A stretch of 64,000 nucleotides of DNA from Oscillatoria sp. CS-180. GTDB taxonomy: Bacteria > Cyanobacteriota > Cyanobacteriia > Phormidesmidales > Phormidesmidaceae. The number at the start of each line of letters is the position of its first letter. Position 1 is the first letter of the stretch. Both the position numbers and the translations under genes were made by a program. Positions 47,276 through 55,802 of this stretch are shown here, piece by piece. Where the stretch lies: NCBI RefSeq assembly GCF_028330965.1, contig NZ_JAQMUB010000031.1, positions 1-64,000 of the forward strand, written 5' to 3'. The notes under the pieces are model-generated. The model saw only the letters and a program-made list of their open reading frames with translations. It made no database searches and was not told the origin of the DNA.

Positions 47276-47359
47276 CTTGAGTGTCTAGCCACTGGCTAAG
47301 CTAGGTACGTGTTCTCAGCGCTAAATCCGGGGTGTCTGAGACAATGGCGGCTCAAAATA

Positions 47360-48115
47360 CTATCCAGTCTGCTTGCGATCGCCCATGTATTGAGATATCA
47401 GCGGATACAGGGGCTCCTTGCCATTCAATTGCCAAAGGCTGATACACAATGCCGTTGCCACAGTAAGCCATACCCAAGACGGGAAAATAATCCAACCCGC
47501 TAGCGGTGCTGTTTGATAGTAGCTGATAGTCAGTATCGCTACGGAGAGAAACGGCCCCAAAATCACTGCTGGTACCGCCAATCCTAAACGACCCTCTACC
47601 GTGAAAATTGTGTTCCAGGTGTCACCTAAGCTGAGGTGGACTACAAAGAGAACTAGAGGCAGGCATAAAAACGTCTGCTCCATCGCTGACCACACTAAAT
47701 AGGCAGACACCACTCGCAACACGGCAATGCTCATCCAGACAATGGGAAAAGCGAGGGGCGGTGGTGCCCAACTAGGTCGCCGAAGCGATGTGTATCGACC
47801 ACTGTTGCGCGTATTGTCTAGCAGGGAAAAGAAGCGAGAACGCAATGTAACAAATGCAAAAAATCCACAGGCGATCGCAATCGGCATCCAATCAGGTAAA
47901 GCTTTGATGTCAAAACGAGCAAACGCGAAATCCGCACTCCAGAGGAGTCCAACTAGCACTGCAATTTGAACCAGTGTTGCACCTATGTACTTCAGCGTCA
48001 CAGCCTTATCCCACTGGGGATTCTCCAAATTAGTCTGAACTGTTCTGTCTTCAGTCACCTCTTTGACACCCATCACGGTATTGATGCCGCCTTTAATAAA
48101 TTTTTGATTATCCAT
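47360..48115 (-). CDS. TspO/MBR-like membrane protein
   Basis: A 251-residue polytopic protein with about five membrane helices. LRRPSWAPPPLAFPIVW is the TspO signature (PxWxPP), followed by YLVWSAMEQTFLCLPLVLF and the N-x-x-W-N-like GDTWNTIF. It is longer than classic 160-residue TspO because of ~90 extra N-terminal residues with one more helix. Start 48115 (MDNQKF) is used; the frame runs open to 48346 but overlaps an R1 repeat. TspO proteins handle porphyrins and stress signals. Confidence 0.82.
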   Translation of the reverse strand: MDNQKFIKGGINTVMGVKEVTEDRTVQTNLENPQWDKAVTLKYIGATLVQIAVLVGLLWSADFAFARFDIKALPDWMPIAIACGFFAFVTLRSRFFSLLDNTRNSGRYTSLRRPSWAPPPLAFPIVWMSIAVLRVVSAYLVWSAMEQTFLCLPLVLFVVHLSLGDTWNTIFTVEGRLGLAVPAVILGPFLSVAILTISYYQTAPLAGWIIFPSWVWLTVATALCISLWQLNGKEPLYPLISQYMGDRKQTG

Positions 48116-48233
48116 CTGTGTTGAAATTGGTGATTGACGTGTGCTGTCGCAGAATCTATGGCTAGAAGAATAGCGAGAAAACGGTTGGGCTGTGTGGGTC
48201 TTATTTCTGGCTAGAGGCAATCGAGCATACTGA

Positions 48234-48338
48234 TATGGCTGTAGCCATCTAGGTTTGTGCATTTCTAATAGCATCCGGGTGCTTGGCATAGGCCAGATGG
48301 CTCGCCGTCTTGTCCTAACGGAACTGGCGACGGCTATA
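48234..48338 (-). repeat. R1 repeat copy (best preserved, reverse)
   Basis: TATGGCTGTAGCCATCTAGG, GTGCATTTCTAATAGCATCC, GGGTGCTTGGCATAGGCCAG, ATGGCTCGCCGTCTTGTCC, TAACGGAACTGGCGACGG and CTATA. The 48116-48639 gap otherwise shows nothing clear. Confidence 0.88.
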
Positions 48339-48639
48339 TCTTGCATTCAGCACAATATCTTACATTTGTGTTTGCCTTCTAGATCCCCTAATTTCTATCT
48401 CTCAGGCAAAAGTCGGTAAAGTCTCAGATGGTAGGGCTTCTGGCTGCTGCATGCAATGGGTCATAAGACGACTCCATCGGTTTCGTTAGGCGGGCTGAGG
48501 GAAATTTTCGTTTTGCCCCAGCCCCCTTTTCCCCGCCAGCAGTGTTCAGCTACTCCAGACATGTTTTCGCATCAATACCCAGATTCTATAATCCGTCCGC
48601 TCCGGCGTAGTGTTTAGGCAGCTAGAGAGAATTCGTGCC

Positions 48640-49620
48640 TCACGAGCTGTGATCGTCGGGGCTCATAGTGACGATTACTTTTCCTTTGGCATGACCCGCC
48701 CCAAGATATTGAAGGGCATGTGATGTTGCCCTTAATGGATAACATCTATCAATCACGGGGATGACTTTGCCAGATTCAAGCAGCTCTCCAATAATAGACA
48801 GGTTCTTTTGCTTTACTTGCGCTATCCCCATAAATGAAAATTGTCGACGTCCAACTTTCGATAGTATGGGTCCCACAAGCACTGCCTGAATAATTTGAGT
48901 CAGCTCTCCTCCAGCTGAGACATAGATGCCCGTAGGACTCAATGCCCTACGATAATCAAAAATCGAGTGATAACCGTTGACAGCAAAAATCAAGTCAAAT
49001 TGCCGCCCATTGGTCGTGAAATCTTCTTGCGTGTAATCGATAACGTAGTCTGCCCCCATTGAGTGAGCGATATCCAGATTTTGGGTGCTACAGACAGCCG
49101 TTACTATGGTCTCGAAGGATTTGGCTATCTGCACAGCGAACGTCCCTACGCCACCAGAAGCTCCATTGATGAGAACCTTTTGACCTGGCTGGATTCGACC
49201 TTTATCGTGAAGTCCTTGTAGCGCTGTCAAGGCCGCTACCGGGGTGGAGGCAGCAGCCTCAAACGACACGTTGGCCGGTTTTCGTACCAACTCATGTTCA
49301 TCAGCACACACATAGTCTGCAAATGAACCTTTGGCTATGCCGAAGACTTCATCCCCTGTCTGAAACTGGGTTACGCGATCGCCTACAGCTTCAACCCGAC
49401 CAGCCACGTCTAATCCAAGTGAAGTCTTTTTGGGTTTGGAAAGTGTACCGTTCGTTAAACGGATCACCGGAGGACCTGTTAGATGATACCAGTCCAACAT
49501 GTTGACAGATGCCGCATGAACCTTTAGCAAAATTTGATTATCTTTGGGTACCGGTTTCTCGGTCTCTATGAGTTCAATAACATCTGGGGAACCATATTTT
49601 GTGTATACAATCTTTTTCAT
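48640..49620 (-). CDS. MDR-family NAD(P)-dependent oxidoreductase
   Basis: A 326-residue zinc-independent medium-chain reductase (quinone oxidoreductase type). N-terminal GroES-like domain (ILLKVHAASVNMLDWY, LGLDVAGRVEAVG), nucleotide-binding Rossmann motif GASGGVGTFAVQIAK and a C-terminal KGKVIVTM strand. No catalytic zinc Cys/His set is visible. It adjoins the DUF4386 gene (stop and start are contiguous) and the MalT-like regulator beyond it, an arrangement that looks like one transcription unit. Confidence 0.9.
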   Translation of the reverse strand: MKKIVYTKYGSPDVIELIETEKPVPKDNQILLKVHAASVNMLDWYHLTGPPVIRLTNGTLSKPKKTSLGLDVAGRVEAVGDRVTQFQTGDEVFGIAKGSFADYVCADEHELVRKPANVSFEAAASTPVAALTALQGLHDKGRIQPGQKVLINGASGGVGTFAVQIAKSFETIVTAVCSTQNLDIAHSMGADYVIDYTQEDFTTNGRQFDLIFAVNGYHSIFDYRRALSPTGIYVSAGGELTQIIQAVLVGPILSKVGRRQFSFMGIAQVKQKNLSIIGELLESGKVIPVIDRCYPLRATSHALQYLGAGHAKGKVIVTMSPDDHSS

Positions 49621-50322
49621 TTAGATGACCTTTTGTTCAAGATTTACACCCTTAATCAACAACGACAAACAGAGTGTTGTCTCCCCAAAAAAACAGGGGA
49701 TAAAGATATAAGGGAATAAACTAACAGCGAATTCAGGGACTAGAAAGTTGGCGAAACTATTAATCAGGTAACACGCTCCCCCTATCGCTAAAAGCAAACC
49801 TATTATTCGAGGAAGGACACCTAATCTAAAAATCAAATAACCAGCTAGAAGGCAATAGCAGCCAAAAAATGCAAGGCTGAGATTAAACCCAATCTCATGT
49901 AGCAGGAAGTGCATATAAGCCGTAGCTTGAAGCTGTTCTGCGGTCATTGTGGCAGCACTCTGTAAAAGGATTAGAGGGACAAAATTATTGAGTAAACTGA
50001 CACCCTCAATAGTTGCTGCTACCAATATAAAAAGCATTACCAGTCGGGAGAGACTCTGGTTTGCAAATTTGAATAGGTCGTAAAAGATGACTGCTAGAGG
50101 GATATTACAAAGAACTACGATGATATGAACTCCGAGTCCGAATCTATAGAGCGATTCGTTTGCCAGAATGTTATTTACCGTAGCTGCTGCATCACCATGC
50201 ACAACAATCGCGGAAGGAACATAGCCCGCACCGAAGAGTCCTCCAATGATAATAATTAAGTATAAGACGCCACCCATTCTTGCCTTGAATGGCAACGAAG
50301 CTTCTGCAATCTGTTCTTTCAT
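49621..50322 (-). CDS. DUF4386 membrane protein
   Basis: A 233-residue protein with about six membrane helices; the first region ARMGGVLYLIIIIGGLFGAGYVP and the later HEIGFNLSLAFFGCYCLLAGYLIF are characteristic of DUF4386. Function unknown. It sits between the oxidoreductase gene (0 bases) and the large LuxR/MalT-like regulator gene, all on the minus strand. Confidence 0.87.
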   Translation of the reverse strand: MKEQIAEASLPFKARMGGVLYLIIIIGGLFGAGYVPSAIVVHGDAAATVNNILANESLYRFGLGVHIIVVLCNIPLAVIFYDLFKFANQSLSRLVMLFILVAATIEGVSLLNNFVPLILLQSAATMTAEQLQATAYMHFLLHEIGFNLSLAFFGCYCLLAGYLIFRLGVLPRIIGLLLAIGGACYLINSFANFLVPEFAVSLFPYIFIPCFFGETTLCLSLLIKGVNLEQKVI

Positions 50323-50469
50323 CTTTCCTTACTCCATTCCTGTTGTAAGTGTTTATCACCGACACAAGAAGCTTACAAATAGGACGGTGTGAGAGTCATA
50401 CCACTGGGGTATTACTCAAGGAGTAATTACCCATTGATCAAGGGGATTAGGTGATGGGAAACCTGATGA

Positions 50470-53235
50470 CTATATTGAGGACAAAATTCCCAAAGTACGG
50501 GCTTTCGCGACGGCATCTGCCCGGTGATGGGCACTCAGTTTGCCGTAAATATTTCGAGTATGCACTTTCACTGTATTTACCGAAAGGAAAAGTGTCTTTG
50601 CAATTTCCTGATTGGTCCGACCATCTGCTATCAGGTGAAGCACTTCAATTTCTCGCTTGCTTAATGGTTCGAGCAGCTCGGCTACTTGAGATTGTGTTTT
50701 TAACGATCTTTTTTGCTCTAAGTCGTTAAGAGGAAACGCAGTTAACACGCGCTGTACATAATTAGAATCAGGGGTTATTTCGCGGGAAAGGGCCTCATAG
50801 AGCAAACGTGCCATGGGTTCGCCTTCATTGACAAAAATGCGGAGGTAACCCTCAGTTTCTGCGAGTGTGAGGGCGCGTTCCAAAAACTTGAGGGCGGAAG
50901 AGAGATTACCTTGTGCTTCATTGATAATTGCTTGCAAGATGAGAATCTCAATCATGCTGCCTGACCTGTTGCCTGCTTCTGCCGCTGAGTACAGCTGTGC
51001 TAGAAGTGCGATCGCTTTTTGAAAGGTCTTTTCTGTTGAGACACGTCTATATTGAGCAATCAGCACTCTGGCTAATGTGATGTACTCGAATTCTTGTAAA
51101 TAGCTGAGCTCATTATCAATAGACAGGCCTTGCTCACGTACCCAACCAAGGGCTTCTGCCAGCCTACCTTGTCGGAGCCATACCCGCGCCTTCAAGGCGG
51201 CTACAGGGCAAAGATTGGGAACAGGACTTCTACGGTAGAGTTGTCCCGCTTCTTCGAGTAACTTGAGGGCATCATCCAGGTCTCCCTGCTCGACCTTTAA
51301 TTGAGCCTGAAAAAGATACAAGCCATAGGGCCATTCCGGTAATGCTGCTCGTTTGTCAAGTGTCTCGCATTTCTGCAGGTGTTGTTTAGCAGCTTCCTCG
51401 TTGCCTTGTTCATGATAAAGCTTGCTCAACCCGAGATGTAAGTCGGTTGTGCCCGGCAATACTGGCTCGCCTTGCGCTGTCGAAAACAGTAAGGTCTCTT
51501 TATAGAGATTGACTGCGTCAAAAAGACGACCCTGGGCAATCTTAATACCAGCCAGCGTATAGGACCCACTGATTGCAAAAAGGAGATGTCCTGTCGTCCG
51601 CAAGCGTGCGATTGCATCCGACATATACTGAACGGCCATCTCCAAATCCCCATTCCTCCAATAAGCCAGACCTAGCAGAGAGCTTGCGAGGCCAGCAATA
51701 TAATGGTTCGTTTCAGATAGGAGGTTGAGTGTTTGCCGGGCATGTTTGATCGTGCCAGCATTATCGCTGAGTGCCTGAGCGTGAAAAGCCCAAGCAACGC
51801 CTAGTAATCCTTGTTGCGAACAAAATATTTTCTCATCCTGACTGCTTGGCGAAGCCTCCAGAGAATCACTTGTCAGTTCCAATAAACGATCTGCGTCCTT
51901 CAGTCGGTTCTCTGCAGCCTGCAACTGACCTGAGAAAAGCAACTCCCAGGCAAGTCCAATACTGAGTGTAGTCCGGGTTCGGACTAACTCGTCTGGCAGT
52001 GTCTGTACCCATTCTGTCCAGGCTGCATTCTGGTAATAAGAGCCACTATTAGCTGACCATTCCAGTTCGATTAGATCCGCCGCACGCTCGAAATGTCGGG
52101 CAGCGAGGGCGTGGTGGATCGCACTGGGTCGAAAATTATTCTGCTCGTACCATGCACATGCTCTTAGATGTAGCTCAGCTACAGGGTCGGGGTGCCCCTG
52201 AGTTAAGCGTACTTGCAGAGCATCTGTAAAAAGATGATGGTAGCGATACCACTCGCGTTTGTTATCGAGCGGAACCAGCAGCAAATTTGTGCGTTCTAGA
52301 TACTCTAAGATTTCTTGGCCTGGGGTAGAAGCTTGGAGCAGAACAGCATCACAAAGAGAGCCACATAGGCGATCGAGAATGGACGTGGATAATAGGAAGT
52401 TCTGGATGCTTTTGGGCTGCTGTTCTAGAATTTCTTCAACCAAATAATCCAGCACAAAGTAATGACTACCGGAGAAAGATTTGATAAAGGTGGCCGTGTC
52501 TTGGTGTCCTTGTAAGGATATTGCTGCCAATTGTAGTCCGGCAATCCAACCTTCAGTACGGTTTTCAAGTGCGGTAATCTCTTCTGTCGAGAGATTAAGA
52601 TTCATCGTTTGGTTAAGAAATTCGGTCGTTTCGACTTGGGTAAAGCGCAAATCGGGGGCTCGCACTTCAGTCAGCTGACCGCGTGCGCGCAGTCGTGCTA
52701 GAGGCAGCGGTGGATCTTCGCGGGTGGCAATGACAAGGTGCATGGATGTTGACGGCAGGTACTGAACCAAAAACTCCAGTGCCTGATCCACTGGTTCGGA
52801 TTCAATGCGGTGGTAGTCATCAAGGACGAGAATGACGTTTTCGGAAACAGCCGTAATTTCATTGATCAACGTCGTTAGAAGCGAATTGAGTGGGGGCAGT
52901 TGGGGTGATTTTAATGCTCTTAAAACTCCTTCACCGAGTTGAGTTTTCCCCTCAACCTTGCTTAGGGTGAGCGTTTGCAAGGCAGACACAACGTAAACCA
53001 GAAAGCGAGTTGGATCATTATGCTCCTCATCCAGCGACAACCATGCCACCGGCTGTTCACAGACGGCAATCCATTCGCTGAGTAAAGTTGTTTTGCCAAA
53101 ACCAGCAGCGGCAGAAATGAGGGTTAGCTTGCGGTGTAACCTTGCATTCAGCCGTTCAATAAGACGTGGACGCACCACAGCGTCGGGTCGTGGTGGAGGG
53201 ATATACAGTTTGCTGGTTAAGATTGGCCTGTACAT
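50470..53235 (-). CDS. MalT-like LuxR-family transcriptional regulator
   Basis: A 921-residue STAND ATPase regulator. N-terminal P-loop SAAAGFGKTTLLSEW (about residues 41-55), Walker B VILVLDDYHRI, NACHT-type helical segments, a long TPR-like region (about 430-830), and a C-terminal LuxR HTH: LSKREIEVLHLIADGRTNQEIAKTL followed by NTVKVHTRNIYGKL. Such proteins sense a small effector and activate nearby genes; the downstream DUF4386 and oxidoreductase genes are the obvious targets. Start 53235 gives the usual N terminus (LTSKLYIPPPRPDAVVRPRL). Confidence 0.93.
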   Translation of the reverse strand: MYRPILTSKLYIPPPRPDAVVRPRLIERLNARLHRKLTLISAAAGFGKTTLLSEWIAVCEQPVAWLSLDEEHNDPTRFLVYVVSALQTLTLSKVEGKTQLGEGVLRALKSPQLPPLNSLLTTLINEITAVSENVILVLDDYHRIESEPVDQALEFLVQYLPSTSMHLVIATREDPPLPLARLRARGQLTEVRAPDLRFTQVETTEFLNQTMNLNLSTEEITALENRTEGWIAGLQLAAISLQGHQDTATFIKSFSGSHYFVLDYLVEEILEQQPKSIQNFLLSTSILDRLCGSLCDAVLLQASTPGQEILEYLERTNLLLVPLDNKREWYRYHHLFTDALQVRLTQGHPDPVAELHLRACAWYEQNNFRPSAIHHALAARHFERAADLIELEWSANSGSYYQNAAWTEWVQTLPDELVRTRTTLSIGLAWELLFSGQLQAAENRLKDADRLLELTSDSLEASPSSQDEKIFCSQQGLLGVAWAFHAQALSDNAGTIKHARQTLNLLSETNHYIAGLASSLLGLAYWRNGDLEMAVQYMSDAIARLRTTGHLLFAISGSYTLAGIKIAQGRLFDAVNLYKETLLFSTAQGEPVLPGTTDLHLGLSKLYHEQGNEEAAKQHLQKCETLDKRAALPEWPYGLYLFQAQLKVEQGDLDDALKLLEEAGQLYRRSPVPNLCPVAALKARVWLRQGRLAEALGWVREQGLSIDNELSYLQEFEYITLARVLIAQYRRVSTEKTFQKAIALLAQLYSAAEAGNRSGSMIEILILQAIINEAQGNLSSALKFLERALTLAETEGYLRIFVNEGEPMARLLYEALSREITPDSNYVQRVLTAFPLNDLEQKRSLKTQSQVAELLEPLSKREIEVLHLIADGRTNQEIAKTLFLSVNTVKVHTRNIYGKLSAHHRADAVAKARTLGILSSI

Positions 53236-53433
53236 TCCTTAAATCATAAAACACTTAAAAACAGCTTCCAGTTTTGCTTCATTCTGAAGGCTTAGGATTA
53301 TCCCACTGAAGTAGTCAGCGAGATCAAAATTAAGTGCTTCAATAAAAATTCCAGATAATCATATTCACGTTAGCTACAAGACTTTTCTCGCTATTGCTAT
53401 GTCAAAAAGAGTGTATGGCCCAGGGTAAAGTCT

Positions 53434-53510
53434 GCCTAACGTTCCGGTTGAGCGGTTGCAAGAACTTTCCGACCAAACTTTGCCAGTCCGCTCCAACCGG
53501 GTTGTTGGGC
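53434..53510 (-). other. attC recombination site (end of array)
   Basis: On the minus strand: R'' GCCCAAC (53510-53504), L'' CCGGTTGGAGCGG (53500-53488), a 32-base spacer, L' CCGCTCAACCGG (53455-53444), then R' GTTAGGC (53440-53434). R boxes fit RYYYAAC and GTTRRRY. The L arms pair perfectly except for one extra base in L'', the hallmark that orients IntI recombination. Length 77 bp is typical. Confidence 0.85.
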
Positions 53511-53621
53511 TGCGTTTACTTTGAACTTAGGAGATTTCTGAAAATGAAAATACCCAGCTATGGTGCATTTCGCTGCGCCAACGACACCTTACTAGCGGTA
53601 AATTCTGTCCTAGAGATTCCC

Positions 53622-54197
53622 TTAGGCAACAGAGAATAGATAACTCATAGCCGCGACGACAAAAAGAATTAAACTCAACCCTGCAAATACAAAGCCAATG
53701 TTAACTGTAAAGTGCTTCTCTCGAACATTCTTTGAAAGAATATAAATTTCTTCTGCCAGTACTCTAAGCTCGAATTTCTCTTCGATAGACTTAATAGTAG
53801 CCTGGAACTTTTGCCGATTCAAACCCTCAATAAACTGAAAAAACCACATTATTTTTTCTGGAGGGTAAACATTAGAGTCTTGATATTCTAACTCGGCTTT
53901 TTTAATAATTCGCTTGACTTCATCGGATGAATACACTCGTGACCGAATGCAAGCTATCGACGATCCAATTGATACTACTAACGACAAAAGCATCGAAGTT
54001 AGAGTTAATCAAGTTACCCAATTAAATTCAGCAAGAATTGCTCGTAGTTTATCAGGTTCGGAAAAAACTGTATTTGTGAGAAATGCTAAGAAGCCAGCAT
54101 CGATTGCTAAAACTACCTGAGCCTTTGAATCCGCACTTTTGTACCAGTCTAAAAGACTTTCATATAGTCTTTGTGCATACTCCAATCTGTTAAACAT
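53622..54197 (-). pseudogene. Pycsar-effector-like membrane protein split by TGA
   Basis: From ATG 54197 a frame of 62 codons ends at TGA (54011-54009), but the same frame continues open to 53622. Read through, it is a ~190-residue protein. The start LEYAQRLYESLLDWYKSADSKAQVVLAIDAGFLAFLT matches the pattern of DUF5706/PycTM effectors (helix, then S-D-x-K-A-Q-V-x-L-A-x-D, then membrane span), and further membrane segments lie at LLSLVVSIGSSIACI and VNIGFVFAGLSLILFVVAAM. Such proteins are membrane-disrupting effectors of cyclic-nucleotide anti-phage systems. The TGA would inactivate it, unless a separate start (ATG 53993) is used. No cyclase gene accompanies it. It is followed by a perfect attC site, so it is a cassette gene. 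Confidence 0.6.
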
Positions 54198-54253
54198 AGT
54201 TGCATATCATACCCAAGCTTTTGTTCTTGAGGCTTCTATTATGCCCGTTTGCA

Positions 54254-54280
54254 GCCCAACGCAGTGTCTAGTGCGGAGCT
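54254..54280 (-). other. Half attC site
   Basis: GTTGGGC (54260-54254 on minus) after the arm GCACTAGACACTGCG. Only 37 bases separate the mazF-like stop from this R' box and no R'' box is seen, so the site seems to have lost half its hairpin. Confidence 0.4.
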
Positions 54281-54297
54281 GTAGCTATTAATTCAAA

Positions 54298-54627
54298 TTA
54301 CAAACCTAACCAGCCTCGCAAAGACTGTTCGAGTTGATCAGCATCGACCTTAACCAACTGACTAATTACTTTAATCACCAAACTTTCATGCACTGTATAT
54401 ACACCTCTTTTGACTGCAGTAGCTACGTTCAATCCGGCTACTGCCCACTCAGACAACACAAACTCCCCAGCCAATAATGAAACTGTTTTGCTTGTTAAAG
54501 GAGTAATGAGAATGTCCTGAGATGGGTGCGACGTACTTATAACAACAGCAGGTCTTACCTTTGAACTCGATAAATCTGAGAAGGAATAGCGCACTAATAT
54601 AACATCACGCTTGGAGTAGCTGGGCAT
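54298..54627 (-). CDS. MazF/PemK-type toxin
   Basis: A 109-residue endoribonuclease-type toxin. The PemK/MazF fold is seen as YSKRDVILVRYSFSDLSSSKVRPAVVIS (RP of the S1-like site), ILITPLTS, and the helical end. Start 54627 (MPSYSKRDV) lies inside the last codons of the upstream antitoxin gene (overlap 23 bases), the typical coupled arrangement. Upstream start codons in frame (54663) are inside the antitoxin and less likely. Cassette gene of the integron. Confidence 0.82.
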   Translation of the reverse strand: MPSYSKRDVILVRYSFSDLSSSKVRPAVVISTSHPSQDILITPLTSKTVSLLAGEFVLSEWAVAGLNVATAVKRGVYTVHESLVIKVISQLVKVDADQLEQSLRGWLGL

Positions 54628-54808
54628 ACACGTCATCCTCAGTATTATCCCAGACTGCATCAAGTGATGCTTGACTTGCTTGTAGCCAGAACTCAGCCTC
54701 GTCGTCAGGTAGGACTGTTACCAGTACTCTTACCCCTTCTGGTAGTTCTGCTGACTCCGATAATTCAATTTTTCCTTGCCGAACCGTAGCCCAAAGTGTC
54801 TTTAACAT
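54605..54808 (-). CDS. Antitoxin of the MazF-type pair
   Basis: A 67-residue protein: LWATVRQGKIELSESAELPEG, then VRVLVTVLPDDEAEFWLQAS and LDAVWDNTEDDVYAQLLQA. The first half has the beta-rich AbrB/MazE-like pattern and the acidic C terminus resembles toxin-binding tails of cyanobacterial antitoxins paired with MazF. It is immediately upstream of and overlaps the toxin gene. Confidence 0.8.
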   Translation of the reverse strand: MLKTLWATVRQGKIELSESAELPEGVRVLVTVLPDDEAEFWLQASQASLDAVWDNTEDDVYAQLLQA

Positions 54809-54859
54809 ATTCGTTGCATGAAACCATGACTTAATTTTACGTCGTAATTACAATTGGCA

Positions 54860-54950
54860 CGACCGCCTCACCAATACCCTCAAGGCAGTGCTCCGCAGAT
54901 AACCCTAGGGTAATTAACCTTCAACACCAACAGCTAACCTTGCGGTACCT
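54860..54950 (-). other. Decayed attC-like element
   Basis: Contains GCAGATAACCC (54896-54906) and AACCTTCAAC (54917-54926), both also present in the attC site at 54971-55054, but clear R boxes are missing. The rest of 54809-55151 has no gene. Confidence 0.35.
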
Positions 54951-54970
54951 TCCCCGCCGAGAGATGGAGC

Positions 54971-55054
54971 AGCCCAACGTTCCCCATCACCCGCCGCAGA
55001 TAACCTTTGCCATGACCGATCAACCTTCAACGGTCGACGCGCATGGGCGTTGCT
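54971..55054 (-). other. attC-like site
   Basis: On the minus strand: R'' AGCAAC (inside GCTAGCAAC), arm GCCCATGCGCG, spacer with GGTTATCTGC, arm GCGGGTGATGGGGAAC, then R' GTTGGGC (54977-54971). The arms pair imperfectly. The shared core GCAGATAACC (plus strand 54995-55004) also appears in two other sites. It lies about 100 bases after the small membrane protein gene. Confidence 0.6.
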
Positions 55055-55151
55055 AGCTGGCTCTCGCTATACGATCTGCTCCCGCCAAACTTCTTTCTCA
55101 GTCTTCACTAGCAAATAGAACCAAAATGAAACAGCGTATAGCTCTGTGGAT

Positions 55152-55415
55152 CTATCCAAGATAAGACATAAAGTCTGATAGCATTGCCACAAATCGTTTT
55201 CCAAATACAGCAGATAATATTCCAGACAGGATAGGCAACGCTACAAGAAACTTAGTGCCAAAGGTATTCCAGTCCATACTGTCACCTAAAAAAACATAAT
55301 ACAAAAAGCTAAGAAATAACGGTATTAATCCAAACAATGTACCGACTAGAAAATTTTGCCCAATGTGGTTTAAACCTCGATCTTTGTCTTGAAGTATTTG
55401 CTCTTTAGGTTGCAT
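55152..55415 (-). CDS. Small two-span membrane protein (cassette gene)
   Basis: An 87-residue protein with two membrane helices (FLVGTLFGLIPLFLSFLYYVFLG and FLVALPILSGILSAVFG) after a charged N terminus MQPKEQILQDKDRG. Start 55415 is chosen because GGAGAG lies 7 bases upstream on the minus strand; the frame is open to 55487. Sole gene of its cassette, between attC-like sites at 55504-55588 and 54971-55054. No recognised family. Confidence 0.7.
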   Translation of the reverse strand: MQPKEQILQDKDRGLNHIGQNFLVGTLFGLIPLFLSFLYYVFLGDSMDWNTFGTKFLVALPILSGILSAVFGKRFVAMLSDFMSYLG

Positions 55416-55503
55416 ATTTGATCTCTCCATAACTAAAAGCTTTTTAGCAGATTTTTCTGTTGAAAAGAACAAGTTTATTATAGCCATCCAATTTCAGTTT
55501 GAG

Positions 55504-55588
55504 AGCTAACGGCAAAGGTCAGCAATTGTAAGGAACTCACAATGCAGCCAGCCATCGCCCCTCAGTCCGCTGCACCATACGTGCTAGC
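55504..55588 (-). other. attC-like site bounding an ORF-less cassette
   Basis: Plus strand: AGCTAACGGCAAAGGTCAGC at 55504 and GCTGCACCATACGTGCTAGC ending at 55588. On the minus strand the right arm GCTGxACC-type pairs with GGTCAGC with one extra base, and R' is GTTAGCT. The ~110 bases between this site and the next one (55698) hold no open frame of note. Confidence 0.5.
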
Positions 55589-55697
55589 TAGAGTATGCAC
55601 TGACAGCCTCTCACTACCGCCTTACCAGCCACTTCCTGGGTAGTTTTGGGCTGACGGGCAACCTCGAAGAAGGAGGGCAAGGACTTTGAGCAGAGCT

Positions 55698-55783
55698 AGC
55701 TAACGGTGGAGTTGTGAGGCGGCAGATAACCCTGAACTCAGCACCAAGATCTCTCGCCCGTCTGCACCAACGCAGTGTTAGCT
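55698..55783 (-). other. attC recombination site after the HNH gene
   Basis: On the minus strand: R'' AGCTAAC (55783-55777), L'' TGCGTTGGTGCAGACGGGC, spacer with GGTTATCTGC, L' GCCGCCTCACAACTCCACC and R' GTTAGCT (55704-55698). R boxes are perfect inverse repeats; the L arms pair imperfectly. It lies 20 bases beyond the stop of the HNH gene, the normal spacing for a cassette. Confidence 0.75.
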
Positions 55784-55802
55784 GGCTGGCATTAACGCAA
55801 TA

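Noticed and set aside
53394-53639. An 81-codon frame on the plus strand
   Set aside because: It lies across the attC hairpin and overlaps the opposite-strand effector-like gene; no family similarity.
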